Origin: Paraburkholderia xenovorans LB400 | Lineage (GTDB): Bacteria > Pseudomonadota > Gammaproteobacteria > Burkholderiales > Burkholderiaceae | Assembly: GCF_000013645.1 (NCBI RefSeq) | Contig: NC_007952.1 | Coordinates: 2,542,001 to 2,606,000 of the forward strand | DNA: 64,000 bases | Direction: 5' to 3' | Shown here: positions 43,496-51,636 of the stretch, piece by piece | How the letters are laid out: every line of letters begins with the position of its first letter | Position numbering within the stretch: the stretch's first letter is position 1 | Notes under the pieces: model-generated | What the model was told of the DNA's origin: nothing | The model's database searches: none | Seen by the model: only the letters and a program-made list of their open reading frames with translations | Made by a program: the position numbers and the translations under genes

Positions 43496-44812
43496 TCAAG
43501 GCAGGCGTGGCGTCGAGTCAGCAACGTCGTTCAGGGGGACGCCGACAAGCCGTCCGATATCGGCATAGGCAAGGTGCGCATCCGTCAATGCCTGCACGTA
43601 TTGCGACTGGCCCTGGAACAACGTGCGCTGCGCGTCCAGCACATCCAGAAAGCCGAACTTGCCGAGTTCGTAGCCGCGCGACATGGCATCGAGCGCCTCG
43701 CGCGCGGCCGGCAGCACATCGGCTTTCAGGCGTCGCGCCTCCAGGCTCGACCTCTCGTAATTGGCGTACGCCTGCGTCAATTCCAGTTGCAGGCGGGCCG
43801 TTTCACTGTCGAAGCCGGCGCTCGCCTTGCCGGCTTTGTGAACGGATTCGAGCAGCGCGCCCTTGTTGCTGTCGAAAAGCGGAAGCGGAATGGACACGCC
43901 GACCACCGCCTGGTTGCCGGGAACGCCGCCCGTCACGACCCGCTTCATGCCGACGCTGAACGTGACGTCGGGGATGCGCTTTGCGCGCTCCACGGAAATG
44001 GCGGCGTTGGCCCGAAGCGTCTCCGCCTTCGCCGCTCGGGCAAGCGGCGCGTCGGACAGCTGAGGCAGGAGTTGGGCGAGCGAGCCGACCACCGGCACGC
44101 TCTCGATGTCGCCGCTAACGGGGCGTCCTCGCACGAGCGGACTGCCCGTCACGTTCACGAGCTTCTCCGCCGCAATCGTCAGCCGCGCGGCGGCGTTGGC
44201 CAGTTCGATCTGAACTCCGGTCGCGGCGACCCGCGCCTTCGTCGCCTCGACCGGCGACACCTTGCCCGCCCGCGCGCGTTTTTCCGCCAGCTCCGCCGAC
44301 CTCTCCGCGATATCGGCGGACTCCTGCGCGACCCGCAACTGGCGTTGCGCCGCAAGCAATCCGTAAAACGCGGCGATGACGTCCGAGCGCAGCGCCGCCG
44401 CGCGCGCGTCGAGCGATGCGAGCGCCACTTCACGCCCATAGGAAGCGACGTCCAGCCGCGCCTGACGCTTGCCGCCGAGCTCGACGGTCTGGTTGAGGAG
44501 CGCCGTCGAGGTGCGCTCGGTTCCGCCGAACCCCTCCTGCAGCAGCGATAGCTGCGGATTGGGCCGGGCGCCCGCCTGCATGAACGCGCCGCCCGACGCA
44601 TCCACGTCGGCACGCGCGCCGCGCAGCAACGGGTTGTTCCCGGCTGCGATGCCGAGCGCCTCGTCGAGCGGCAAGGCAGCGCCTTCCTGCGCCGGGGCCT
44701 GTCCTATCGACGGCGCGGCTGAAGAACCCGGCGCCAGGGGCGCAGCCGTTTGTCCGAAAGCCGTGCTCACCGCAGCAAGCGCAAGGACGGCAGCAAGGTT
44801 GCGGGTAAGCAT
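43496..44812 (-). CDS. czcC: CzcC-type outer membrane channel
   Basis: A 438-residue TolC-like protein with signal peptide NLAAVLALAAVSTAFG, then LPLDEALGIAAGNNPLLRGARADVDASGG and the second repeat ERAKRIPDVTFSVGMKRV, VVGVSIPLPLFDSNKGAL. The metal-efflux (CzcC) branch is indicated by the VSIPLPLFDSNKG motif. First gene of the operon; a cop-box-like site lies 70 bp upstream of its start. Confidence 0.92.
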   Translation of the reverse strand: MLTRNLAAVLALAAVSTAFGQTAAPLAPGSSAAPSIGQAPAQEGAALPLDEALGIAAGNNPLLRGARADVDASGGAFMQAGARPNPQLSLLQEGFGGTERTSTALLNQTVELGGKRQARLDVASYGREVALASLDARAAALRSDVIAAFYGLLAAQRQLRVAQESADIAERSAELAEKRARAGKVSPVEATKARVAATGVQIELANAAARLTIAAEKLVNVTGSPLVRGRPVSGDIESVPVVGSLAQLLPQLSDAPLARAAKAETLRANAAISVERAKRIPDVTFSVGMKRVVTGGVPGNQAVVGVSIPLPLFDSNKGALLESVHKAGKASAGFDSETARLQLELTQAYANYERSSLEARRLKADVLPAAREALDAMSRGYELGKFGFLDVLDAQRTLFQGQSQYVQALTDAHLAYADIGRLVGVPLNDVADSTPRLP

Positions 44813-44881
44813 GGCTATGTGAGATGTTGACCAGGTGCGACCGATGCTACGGCGCTGCCGCAGTGCCAACATGGTAGAAAT

Positions 44882-44896
44882 ATGAGATTTTTGTCA
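44882..44896 (-). promoter_or_regulatory. Cop-box-like site upstream of czcC, copy C
   Basis: Reads TGACAAAAATCTCAT on the minus strand, 70 bases before the czcC start, and is identical to the site at 36034-36048. Likely binding site of the OmpR-type regulator encoded in the same operon. Confidence 0.72.
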
Positions 44897-44971
44897 TCTT
44901 CGGCGCCGGCCGGACGGCCGCGCGCCTCATAATTACCGCACCCCAAACCCAGCCCAGTCTACGGAGCCCCA

Positions 44972-45889
44972 ATGAATCATCCGACAGCACAGCCCGCCCC
45001 ATCCACCGTTCGCCGTGTCGCGTTTCTCGGTCTCGGCGTGATGGGCTATCCGATGGCCGGCCATCTCGCGAAAGCAGGCCTCGACGTGACCGTGTACAAC
45101 AGGACCGCCTCGAAAGCGCAGCAATGGGTGGCCGAGTACGGCGGCCGCGCCGCCGCCACGCCCCGCGAAGCCGCGGACGGCGCCGATCTGGTCCTCGCCT
45201 GCGTCGGCAACGACGACGATCTGCGCAGCGTCACGCTCGGTGAGAACGGCGCGTTCGCCGGCATGGCGCGGAATACCGCGTTTGTCGATCACACCACGGC
45301 CTCGGCGAACGTGGCGCGCGAACTGGCGGAAGTCGCGGGCCAGAAAGATTTGCATTTCATCGACGCGCCCGTGTCGGGCGGCCAGTCCGGCGCGCAGAAC
45401 GGCAAGCTGACAATCATGTGCGGCGGCGAGCCGGCCGTCTTCGAACAGGCGTCGCCGGTGCTCGCGCACTATGCGGCGGCCGTCACGCTGGTCGGCGCCG
45501 TCGGTGCCGGGCAACTGGCGAAAATGGTCAACCAGATCTGTATCGCCGGCGTCGTGCAGGGGCTCTCCGAGGCGATCAACTTCGGCCAGCTCGCCGGCCT
45601 CGACATGCCGCTCGTGCTGGAGGTGATCGGCAAGGGTGCGGCAGCGAGCTGGCAAATGGACAATCGCGGCAAGACCATGATCGACGGCAAGTTCGATTAC
45701 GGCTTTGCCGTCGACTGGATGCGCAAGGACCTCGGCTTCTGTCTGGATGAAGCAAAGCGCAATGGCGCGTCGCTGCCCGTGACCGCCCTCGTCGACCAGT
45801 TCTATGCGGACGTGCAGGCGCTCGGCGGCAACCGCTTCGACACCTCGAGCCTGATCTGGCGTTTGCGCGCGCTCAAGCCGGCCAGGTGA
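44972..45889 (+). CDS. NAD-binding beta-hydroxyacid dehydrogenase
   Basis: A 305-residue member of the 3-hydroxyisobutyrate dehydrogenase family: Rossmann motif FLGLGVMGYPMAGHL, substrate motif DAPVSGGQSGAQNGKLTIMCGG, and catalytic lysine in GAGQLAKMVNQICIAG. It should interconvert a 3-hydroxyacid or hydroxysulfonate and the aldehyde with NAD(P). It ends next to sauU, convergently, at the edge of the sulfonate island. A role in reducing a sulfonate aldehyde is possible (the sulfolactaldehyde reductase YihU is in this family) but is only inference; a general housekeeping reductase is equally possible. Confidence 0.88.
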   Translation: MNHPTAQPAPSTVRRVAFLGLGVMGYPMAGHLAKAGLDVTVYNRTASKAQQWVAEYGGRAAATPREAADGADLVLACVGNDDDLRSVTLGENGAFAGMARNTAFVDHTTASANVARELAEVAGQKDLHFIDAPVSGGQSGAQNGKLTIMCGGEPAVFEQASPVLAHYAAAVTLVGAVGAGQLAKMVNQICIAGVVQGLSEAINFGQLAGLDMPLVLEVIGKGAAASWQMDNRGKTMIDGKFDYGFAVDWMRKDLGFCLDEAKRNGASLPVTALVDQFYADVQALGGNRFDTSSLIWRLRALKPAR

Positions 45890-45939
45890 GCCCAAGGCGG
45901 GCGCGCCCGTAGGCGGCCGCCCGCCACCTTGCTTCAGTT

Positions 45940-46030
45940 GTTGCCGGCTTCGGTTGCCGGCTTCGGTTGCCGGCTTCGGTTGCCGGCTTCGGTTGCCGGC
46001 TTCGGTCGCCGGCTTCGGTTGCCGGCTTCG
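45940..46030. repeat. Seven 13-bp tandem repeats between convergent genes
   Basis: Seven consecutive units of GTTGCCGGCTTCG (one with C for the third base), period exactly 13, plus a partial eighth. Each unit contains GCCGGC, so the array can fold into several alternative hairpins. It lies between the dehydrogenase stop and the sauU stop and may act as a bidirectional transcription end. Not a CRISPR: no spacers. Confidence 0.9.
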
Positions 46031-46040
46031 GTCGGTTACC

Positions 46041-47423
46041 TCACTTGCGCCACCGCAATGGCCGGCGCAAGTGATGGCGCTCCAGCCGAACCGCCGCCCC
46101 CGCGTGCAGGAACGACGGCATGCCGCCGAGCTCCGCGCCGGCGGCGCGCTCGCGCTCCTCGTCGGCCTCGACGGTCTTGCCGGTGTCGATGAATAGCGCC
46201 GCCACGATACCGACCGCGAGCAGTCCCGCGGAGATATTGAACGGCACGTTGTAGCTGCCGGTCTTCTCGATCAGAAAGCCGAACGCCACCGGCGAGATCA
46301 TCCCCGCGACACCGAAGCCCGTGTTCATCATGCCGCCGGCCGTGCCCGCGTACTTGCCGGCAATGTCGAGCGGCAACGTCCACAGCACCGGGTTGGTGAT
46401 TTCCAGGAAGAAGAACGAAGCCGACAGGAACCACACGGCGGTGAGCGGATCGGTAGCGGACACCATCGGCAGCAGAAACACCAGCGAGCCGCCCATGCCC
46501 ACCACCAGCACCGCACAGCGCGCAAAGCGCAGCCGGCCGGTGATCTTGTAAAGCTTGTCCGACACGACGCCGCCGAGCGTGTCGCCGACCACTCCCGCCA
46601 GCAGCGGCAGCGCGGTGAAGAGCGCCAGTTGCTTGAGATCGAAGCCTCGCGATTCGCGCAGATAGGACGGCAACCAGGTCAGATAGACCCACAGCAACCA
46701 GCCATAGCAGAAGTCGACAAAGGTGACGAGCCACATCCGGCGCACCAGTTTGCGCCACGGCGTGGCCGCGTGTTTGGCGCGGTCGCAGTCGCCGGCGCGG
46801 TAGCCGATTTCCGCGGTTTCCTCGGGTGTGATGCGCCGGTTCTGTTCCGGCGAGTTGGTGAACACGAACAGGTAGAGCACAGTCCAGGCGAGGCTCGCGA
46901 TGCCGAGCAGAATGAATGCATCGCGCCAGCCGCCCGTGGCCACCACGGCCAGCACCAGCGGCGGCGTGACCGCGCCGCCCAGGCGCGCGAAACTGTGGGT
47001 AATGCCTTGTGCAAAGCCGCGCTCGGCGACCGGCATCCAGTAGGTGAAGGCCCGCGTCGCGGTGGGAAACGCCCCGCCTTCGCCGACGCCGAGCGCGAAG
47101 CGCATCAGGACCAGCATCGTGACGCTGCCGGCAAAGCCGGTGGCCAACGTGGCCACGCCCCAGATCAGCGAGAGCACCGTCAGCACCAGTTTCGGCCCGA
47201 ACTTGTCGGCGAGCCAGCCGCCGATAATCTGCATTGCCGCATACGGATAAGCGAAAGCCGAAAACACCAGTCCCAGTTGAACGGTCGTGAGACCCATCTC
47301 GTGACGAATCAATGGGCCGGCCACGGCAATGTTGACCCGATCGATGTATGAGATGAAATACATCAGGCACATGACCGCCAGGATGATATGGCGTGTCTTG
47401 ACACGCCGGATACGCGTTTCCAT
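46041..47423 (-). CDS. sauU: MFS transporter, probable sulfoacetate importer
   Basis: A 460-residue anion:cation symporter-type MFS carrier with 12 helices. Markers: LMYFISYIDRVNIAVAGPLI, GGWLADKFGPK (loop 2-3), RFALGVGEGGAFPTATRAF. ATG 47423 has AGGAG 6 bases upstream. It follows sauS and sauT on the same strand in the order sauS-sauT-sauU reported for Cupriavidus necator H16, with a 131-bp gap. The product would bring sulfoacetate into the cell. The last 25 residues (after GGMPSF) are basic and near the tandem repeat, and may be a non-native extension. Confidence 0.75.
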   Translation of the reverse strand: METRIRRVKTRHIILAVMCLMYFISYIDRVNIAVAGPLIRHEMGLTTVQLGLVFSAFAYPYAAMQIIGGWLADKFGPKLVLTVLSLIWGVATLATGFAGSVTMLVLMRFALGVGEGGAFPTATRAFTYWMPVAERGFAQGITHSFARLGGAVTPPLVLAVVATGGWRDAFILLGIASLAWTVLYLFVFTNSPEQNRRITPEETAEIGYRAGDCDRAKHAATPWRKLVRRMWLVTFVDFCYGWLLWVYLTWLPSYLRESRGFDLKQLALFTALPLLAGVVGDTLGGVVSDKLYKITGRLRFARCAVLVVGMGGSLVFLLPMVSATDPLTAVWFLSASFFFLEITNPVLWTLPLDIAGKYAGTAGGMMNTGFGVAGMISPVAFGFLIEKTGSYNVPFNISAGLLAVGIVAALFIDTGKTVEADEERERAAGAELGGMPSFLHAGAAVRLERHHLRRPLRWRK

Positions 47424-47554
47424 GCTGTCTCCTGTTTCTCTCTTATGTGTATCGACCACGGCCATGACCGGCCGTCCGATTTACCGCGATGCGACTCAAG
47501 ACATGACTGCTTCGCGCTGACTGCCGCTGGCCGCCGGCCGCCGGCCGCGCGCCA

Positions 47555-49216
47555 TCAGCCGGGCACCAGCTTCAGGCGCTGCACCTTGCCGGAAGGCCCG
47601 CGCGGCAGTTCGTCGACGAACCGGAACTCCTTCGGCGTCTTGTAACGGCCGAGTTCGCGCATGCAGTGTTCGCGCAAGTCCGCCGGGTCGGGCGCGGCCC
47701 GTCCGTCGCTCAGGCGCGGCACCACGAACGCCACGATCTCCTGACCGTAAGCCGGGTCGGGCACGCCGACCGCCGCGGCATCCAGCACATCGGGATGCCG
47801 CAACAGCGCTTCGTCGATCTCGCGCGGCGCAATGTTTTCGCCGCCCTTGATGATCAATTCCTTGGCGCGGCCATTGATGTAGAAATAGCCGTCCGCGTCG
47901 CGATAACCGAGGTCGCCGGTGCGCAGCCAGCCATCCGCCGTAAACGCCGCCGCCGTCTCTTCGGGCCGCTTGTAATAGCCGCCCATCACCTGTTCGCCGC
48001 GCAACACCAGCTCGCCGCATTCATTGGCGGCGCACTCGCGCCCTTCACGGTCGATCACCCTCGCCTCGCCGCCCGAAGGCAGGCCGACGCTGCCCACGCG
48101 GCGCCGGTTCATTTCATAGGGATTGCTAAAAACCGGCGCGGCGGTTTCGGTCATGCCCATCGTTTCGATCACGCCGATCCCGAAGCGCGCCTCGAACGCG
48201 CGATGGTGATCGGCGGGCAAGGCCGCCGACGCGCTGCGGCAAAACTTCAGCGCCGACAGATCGTAGGTGCACGTTTCGTCGGCATTGAGCAGATACGCGA
48301 CGATGGTCGGCACCACGTTGATCCACGTGCAGGCATGAAGCGCGACGTCGCGCCAGAACGTGCGCGCCGAAAAGCGCGACGTCATGACCGCCGAGCCGCC
48401 ATGAAAGAGCGGCGCGAGCAGCGTCACCACAAGCCCGTTGATGTGATACAGCGGCAACGACGCCAGCACGCGATCGTCGGCCGTCAGCCGGTGTTCGGCG
48501 CTGATATTGCGAGCATTTGCGACCAGGTTGCGATGCGTCAGCAAAACGCCTTTGGGCGTGCCGGTGGTGCCCGAGGTGTACATGAGCAGCGCAACGTCGT
48601 CCGCGGCCGGTTCGTGCGTTGGCGCGGTGTCCTCCTCGTGCCGTGCGCCGCGCATCGCGAACGCATGTGCCGCTGCGGCAGCAGCGGAGCCGCTTGCGAT
48701 CCGCGCGCCGGCTTCAGCCAACGCAGGCTCGCGCTTCGTGAGCACAGGCGGCGCCGCCTGCGCCGGTTCGGTGCCGATCAATGCGATCTCGCGGCTGAGC
48801 CCGGCGTCGCGCAGTTCGGCGACGGCGGTATCGATTACCGCTTGCGTATCGCGCGCGGCGAAAATCATCCGCGTGTCGGAATGGTCGACGATATAGCGCA
48901 CCTGCGAGGGCTGGCAAAGCAGATTCAGCGGATTCGCCACGAGCCCGCTATACATGGCCGCGAGCAACAGACGGGCGGTCTGGATGCCATTGCCCATGAA
49001 CACCGAAACGACGTCGCCGGGTTGCAGGCCGGCCTGCCTGAAACGTGCCTCCAGCACGCGGCAGTCGTCTCGCAACTCGCGAAACGTCAGCACGGTCGCG
49101 CGCCGGTCGGGGGCCGCCGGTTCATCGTCGTCGGATGCGGCCAGCAGAAAGGGCTTCTCCGGATATTGCGAGGCGCGCTCGTCGATCAGCGCGCGAAGGG
49201 TGGCGGGCGGGTTCAT
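47555..49216 (-). CDS. sauT: AMP-forming acyl-CoA ligase, probable sulfoacetate-CoA ligase
   Basis: A 553-residue ANL-family enzyme. The phosphate loop YTSGTTGTPKG is at 213-223, followed by SLPLYHINGL, MGMTETAAPVFS, DGWLRTGDLGY and the C-terminal catalytic lysine in GPSGKVQR. It would activate sulfoacetate to sulfoacetyl-CoA with ATP. The ATG at 49216 overlaps the sauS stop as ATGA, showing translational coupling with the acylating dehydrogenase that uses its product. Residues about 165-205 form an Ala-rich insert. Substrate is inferred from the cluster. Confidence 0.78.
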   Translation of the reverse strand: MNPPATLRALIDERASQYPEKPFLLAASDDDEPAAPDRRATVLTFRELRDDCRVLEARFRQAGLQPGDVVSVFMGNGIQTARLLLAAMYSGLVANPLNLLCQPSQVRYIVDHSDTRMIFAARDTQAVIDTAVAELRDAGLSREIALIGTEPAQAAPPVLTKREPALAEAGARIASGSAAAAAAHAFAMRGARHEEDTAPTHEPAADDVALLMYTSGTTGTPKGVLLTHRNLVANARNISAEHRLTADDRVLASLPLYHINGLVVTLLAPLFHGGSAVMTSRFSARTFWRDVALHACTWINVVPTIVAYLLNADETCTYDLSALKFCRSASAALPADHHRAFEARFGIGVIETMGMTETAAPVFSNPYEMNRRRVGSVGLPSGGEARVIDREGRECAANECGELVLRGEQVMGGYYKRPEETAAAFTADGWLRTGDLGYRDADGYFYINGRAKELIIKGGENIAPREIDEALLRHPDVLDAAAVGVPDPAYGQEIVAFVVPRLSDGRAAPDPADLREHCMRELGRYKTPKEFRFVDELPRGPSGKVQRLKLVPG

Positions 49217-50658
49217 CGGCCGTACCTCGCGAAGAAATCGCCGAGCAATTCGTCCGTCTCCGGCACGCGCTCCTCGATCGGATAGGCGACCCGCGTGGTG
49301 TTCAGATAATGGCGAAAGCCCAGATTCCCCGAGAAGTTGTTGCGGCCCCACGTGCCGCAGCCCATCGACAGCGAGAACGGCAAGCCGTTATCGAAGTTGC
49401 CGCCGGTGGCGAGACAGTGCGCCTGATTCACGATCACGCGCGCAACCGGCAACGTTACGCCGAGCCGGACCGCTTGCGCGGGATCGGCCGAATGCAATCC
49501 GACCGAATGACCTGCGCCCATGTACGCGTAAATGTCGCGCACCACGTCGGCCGCGGCAGCGAAATCGGCGGCACGATACACGGCAAGAACCGGTGCGAGT
49601 TTCTCGCCGGAAAACGGATAGTCGCTGCCCGCGCCGGCTTCTTCTACCATCAGGAAGGCGGGATGACGCGCCGCGATGTCGTCCAGACCCGCCACACGGG
49701 CGATCACCTCGGCGGACTTCGCCGTGCATTGTTCGGAGAGCTTGCCGTTGGCCCACATCGCCGCCTGCAAGCGGGCCTTCTGCGCGGCATCGAGGAGCAC
49801 GCCGCCGCACGCGGCCAGCTCGGCGAGCATCGGCGCATAGACCGCCTCTTCGATCACGACGCTGTTTTCAGACGAACAGCTCGTCGCGTTGTCGAAGGTT
49901 TTCGAGCGCAAGATCTTGCGCGCCGCATCATGCAGATCGGCAGACGCCGTGACGATCGAGGCGACATTGCCGGCGCCCACGCCGAATGCGGGCGTCCCGC
50001 TTGCATACGCCATGCGTACGTTCGCCTGCGAACCCGTCGCCACGACCAGATCGCACTGCCGCATCAGCGCGGCCGTGGCCGCCTTGCTGATCGGCGCGGG
50101 CAGCATCTGCACGAGGTCGGCGTCGATACCGGCTCTGGCGAATTGCGCGTGAATGAATTCGATCAGCAACGCGCAGGACGAGTGGCCTTTGGGCGATGGC
50201 GCGACGATTACCGCATTGCCGCATTTGAGCGCGTTGACGATCTTGTTGGCCGGCGTGGCAGCCGGATTGGTGGACGGTGTAACCGCCGCCACCACGCCGA
50301 CGGCGCGCGCGATCTCGACGATACCGCTCGCCTTGTCCTCCGCGATCACGCCGGTGGTCTTCTGTCCATGCAGATCGCGCAGCAGGCCGAGCGTCTTGCG
50401 ATAGTTCTTGCGGAACTTGTCGTCGGCGTTGCCGAGGCCCGTATCGTGTACGGCGCGCTCCGCCAGTTGCCGGTTGCGCTGCGGTTCCATGATGGCCCAC
50501 GCTGCTGCTGCGGCGGCCGTGTCGAGCGCCTGTTGTCCCGCGTTTTCGAAATCGCGCTGCGCCGCACGCGCCCTCGCTACGAGCGGCGCAACGATGCGTT
50601 CGGCTTCATCGTCCGCACGGTGTGCCGCGACTTCGGCGCCGGTGGCTCTGACGTTCAT
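49213..50658 (-). CDS. sauS: CoA-acylating aldehyde dehydrogenase, probable sulfoacetaldehyde dehydrogenase
   Basis: A 481-residue enzyme of the acylating aldehyde dehydrogenase family (EutE/AdhE-like). Catalytic cysteine is C261 in KTFDNATSCSSEN; the cofactor region has TPSTNPAATPANKIVNALKCGNAV. It would reduce sulfoacetyl-CoA to sulfoacetaldehyde, releasing CoA, and feed Xsc. First gene of the sau operon, divergent from an IclR regulator. The family alone would allow acetaldehyde or succinate semialdehyde; the surrounding sulfonate genes favour sulfoacetaldehyde. Confidence 0.8.
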   Translation of the reverse strand: MNVRATGAEVAAHRADDEAERIVAPLVARARAAQRDFENAGQQALDTAAAAAAWAIMEPQRNRQLAERAVHDTGLGNADDKFRKNYRKTLGLLRDLHGQKTTGVIAEDKASGIVEIARAVGVVAAVTPSTNPAATPANKIVNALKCGNAVIVAPSPKGHSSCALLIEFIHAQFARAGIDADLVQMLPAPISKAATAALMRQCDLVVATGSQANVRMAYASGTPAFGVGAGNVASIVTASADLHDAARKILRSKTFDNATSCSSENSVVIEEAVYAPMLAELAACGGVLLDAAQKARLQAAMWANGKLSEQCTAKSAEVIARVAGLDDIAARHPAFLMVEEAGAGSDYPFSGEKLAPVLAVYRAADFAAAADVVRDIYAYMGAGHSVGLHSADPAQAVRLGVTLPVARVIVNQAHCLATGGNFDNGLPFSLSMGCGTWGRNNFSGNLGFRHYLNTTRVAYPIEERVPETDELLGDFFARYGR

Positions 50659-50862
50659 ATGAGTTCGCTCCGCTTGAGTGGATGGATTGCAGTGCTATCA
50701 ATCTAGCCAGCCGCGCCTCGAGCGAAGTCCCGTTTTTTGAGCTATCCATTGCATTACGGTCGTCAGCATCGGAAAACGCAAAATTCGGTACTTTCCATAG
50801 TCCCGAAAAGCAATGAAGTCGATGCAAAATCAACCCTGTGATTACGCCGCCGCGGAAGTGGG
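50659..50862. promoter_or_regulatory. Divergent sauS-sauI promoter region
   Basis: About 200 bases, locally AT-richer. GGAAA at 50771-50775 and TTTCC at 50792-50796 form a loose inverted pair, and TTCGG/CCGAA words occur around 50784-50806. One or more may be the SauI operator, but no strong palindrome stands out. Confidence 0.4.
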
Positions 50863-51627
50863 ATGTCGACATCAAACCAGTCGAATGCAGCTGCAGTGCG
50901 AGCCTTTCGCGTTCTCGAAACACTCGCCGAAGCGGGCGGCCCGCTCTCGATGACGGAACTCGTCAATGCGCTCGGCCTGCCCAAGCAGACCGTCCACCGG
51001 ATCCTCGTGCAACTGATGGATGCGTGGCTCGTCACGCGCGGCGCCGGCGACCGTCTCTATGAATGCTCGCCGCGCGTGCGCATGCTCGCCGTCAACGTGT
51101 TGATGCATGCGGGACCGGCGGCCGCTCGCCACGTGCTGCTCGAACAACTGGTGGCGAAAATCGGCGAGACGTGCAATCTGACCATGCTCTCCGGCAACGA
51201 CGTGGTGTATGTAGACCGCGTCGAAACCGGCTGGCCGCTGCGCATGCACCTGCAGCCTGGCTCACACGTGCCGCTGCACTGCTCGGCGAGCGGCAAGCTG
51301 CTGCTGAGCTTTCTGCCGAAAGACAGACGCGAACGCGTGATTGAAACGCTGCCGCTGCGCGGTTATTCCGAGCGAACGATTACCGACCGCGACCTGTTGC
51401 GCAAAGAACTGAGCACGACACGGCGCCGGCTGCTCGCGATCAACAATCAGGAACATCTGCAAGGGTTGATCGCGATTGCCGTGCCCGTCATGCTCGATCG
51501 CAATCGCGCCTGCGCGGCGATTGCGGTGCAGGCGCCGGTGGGCCGGGTCACGCTCGACGATCTGCTCGCCTTCGTGCCCGATCTGCGTCATGCCGCGGAA
51601 GAGACGGCGAAAACGTTTCGGGAATGA
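50863..51627 (+). CDS. sauI: IclR-type regulator of the sulfoacetate genes
   Basis: A 254-residue IclR protein: N-terminal winged helix (FRVLETLAEAGGPLSMTELVNALGLPKQTVHRILVQL) and an effector domain with IGETCNLTMLSGNDVVYVDRVE and LHCSASGKLLLSFL. Divergent from sauS, with GGAAG upstream of the start. By position it should sense sulfoacetate or a derivative and control sauSTU. It is a clear paralogue of the two IclR proteins at 54977 and 55824. Confidence 0.8.
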   Translation: MSTSNQSNAAAVRAFRVLETLAEAGGPLSMTELVNALGLPKQTVHRILVQLMDAWLVTRGAGDRLYECSPRVRMLAVNVLMHAGPAAARHVLLEQLVAKIGETCNLTMLSGNDVVYVDRVETGWPLRMHLQPGSHVPLHCSASGKLLLSFLPKDRRERVIETLPLRGYSERTITDRDLLRKELSTTRRRLLAINNQEHLQGLIAIAVPVMLDRNRACAAIAVQAPVGRVTLDDLLAFVPDLRHAAEETAKTFRE

Positions 51628-51636
51628 CGCCGCGGG

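Noticed and set aside
38670..44812. The RND system considered as CusCBA (monovalent Cu/Ag).
   Set aside because: The pump carries the CzcA-type D402/D408/E415 motif. The regulators are CusRS/IrlRS-like, so copper as inducer is still possible.
45940..46030. The tandem array considered as a CRISPR.
   Set aside because: Units are 13 bp, directly abutting, with no spacers and no cas gene.
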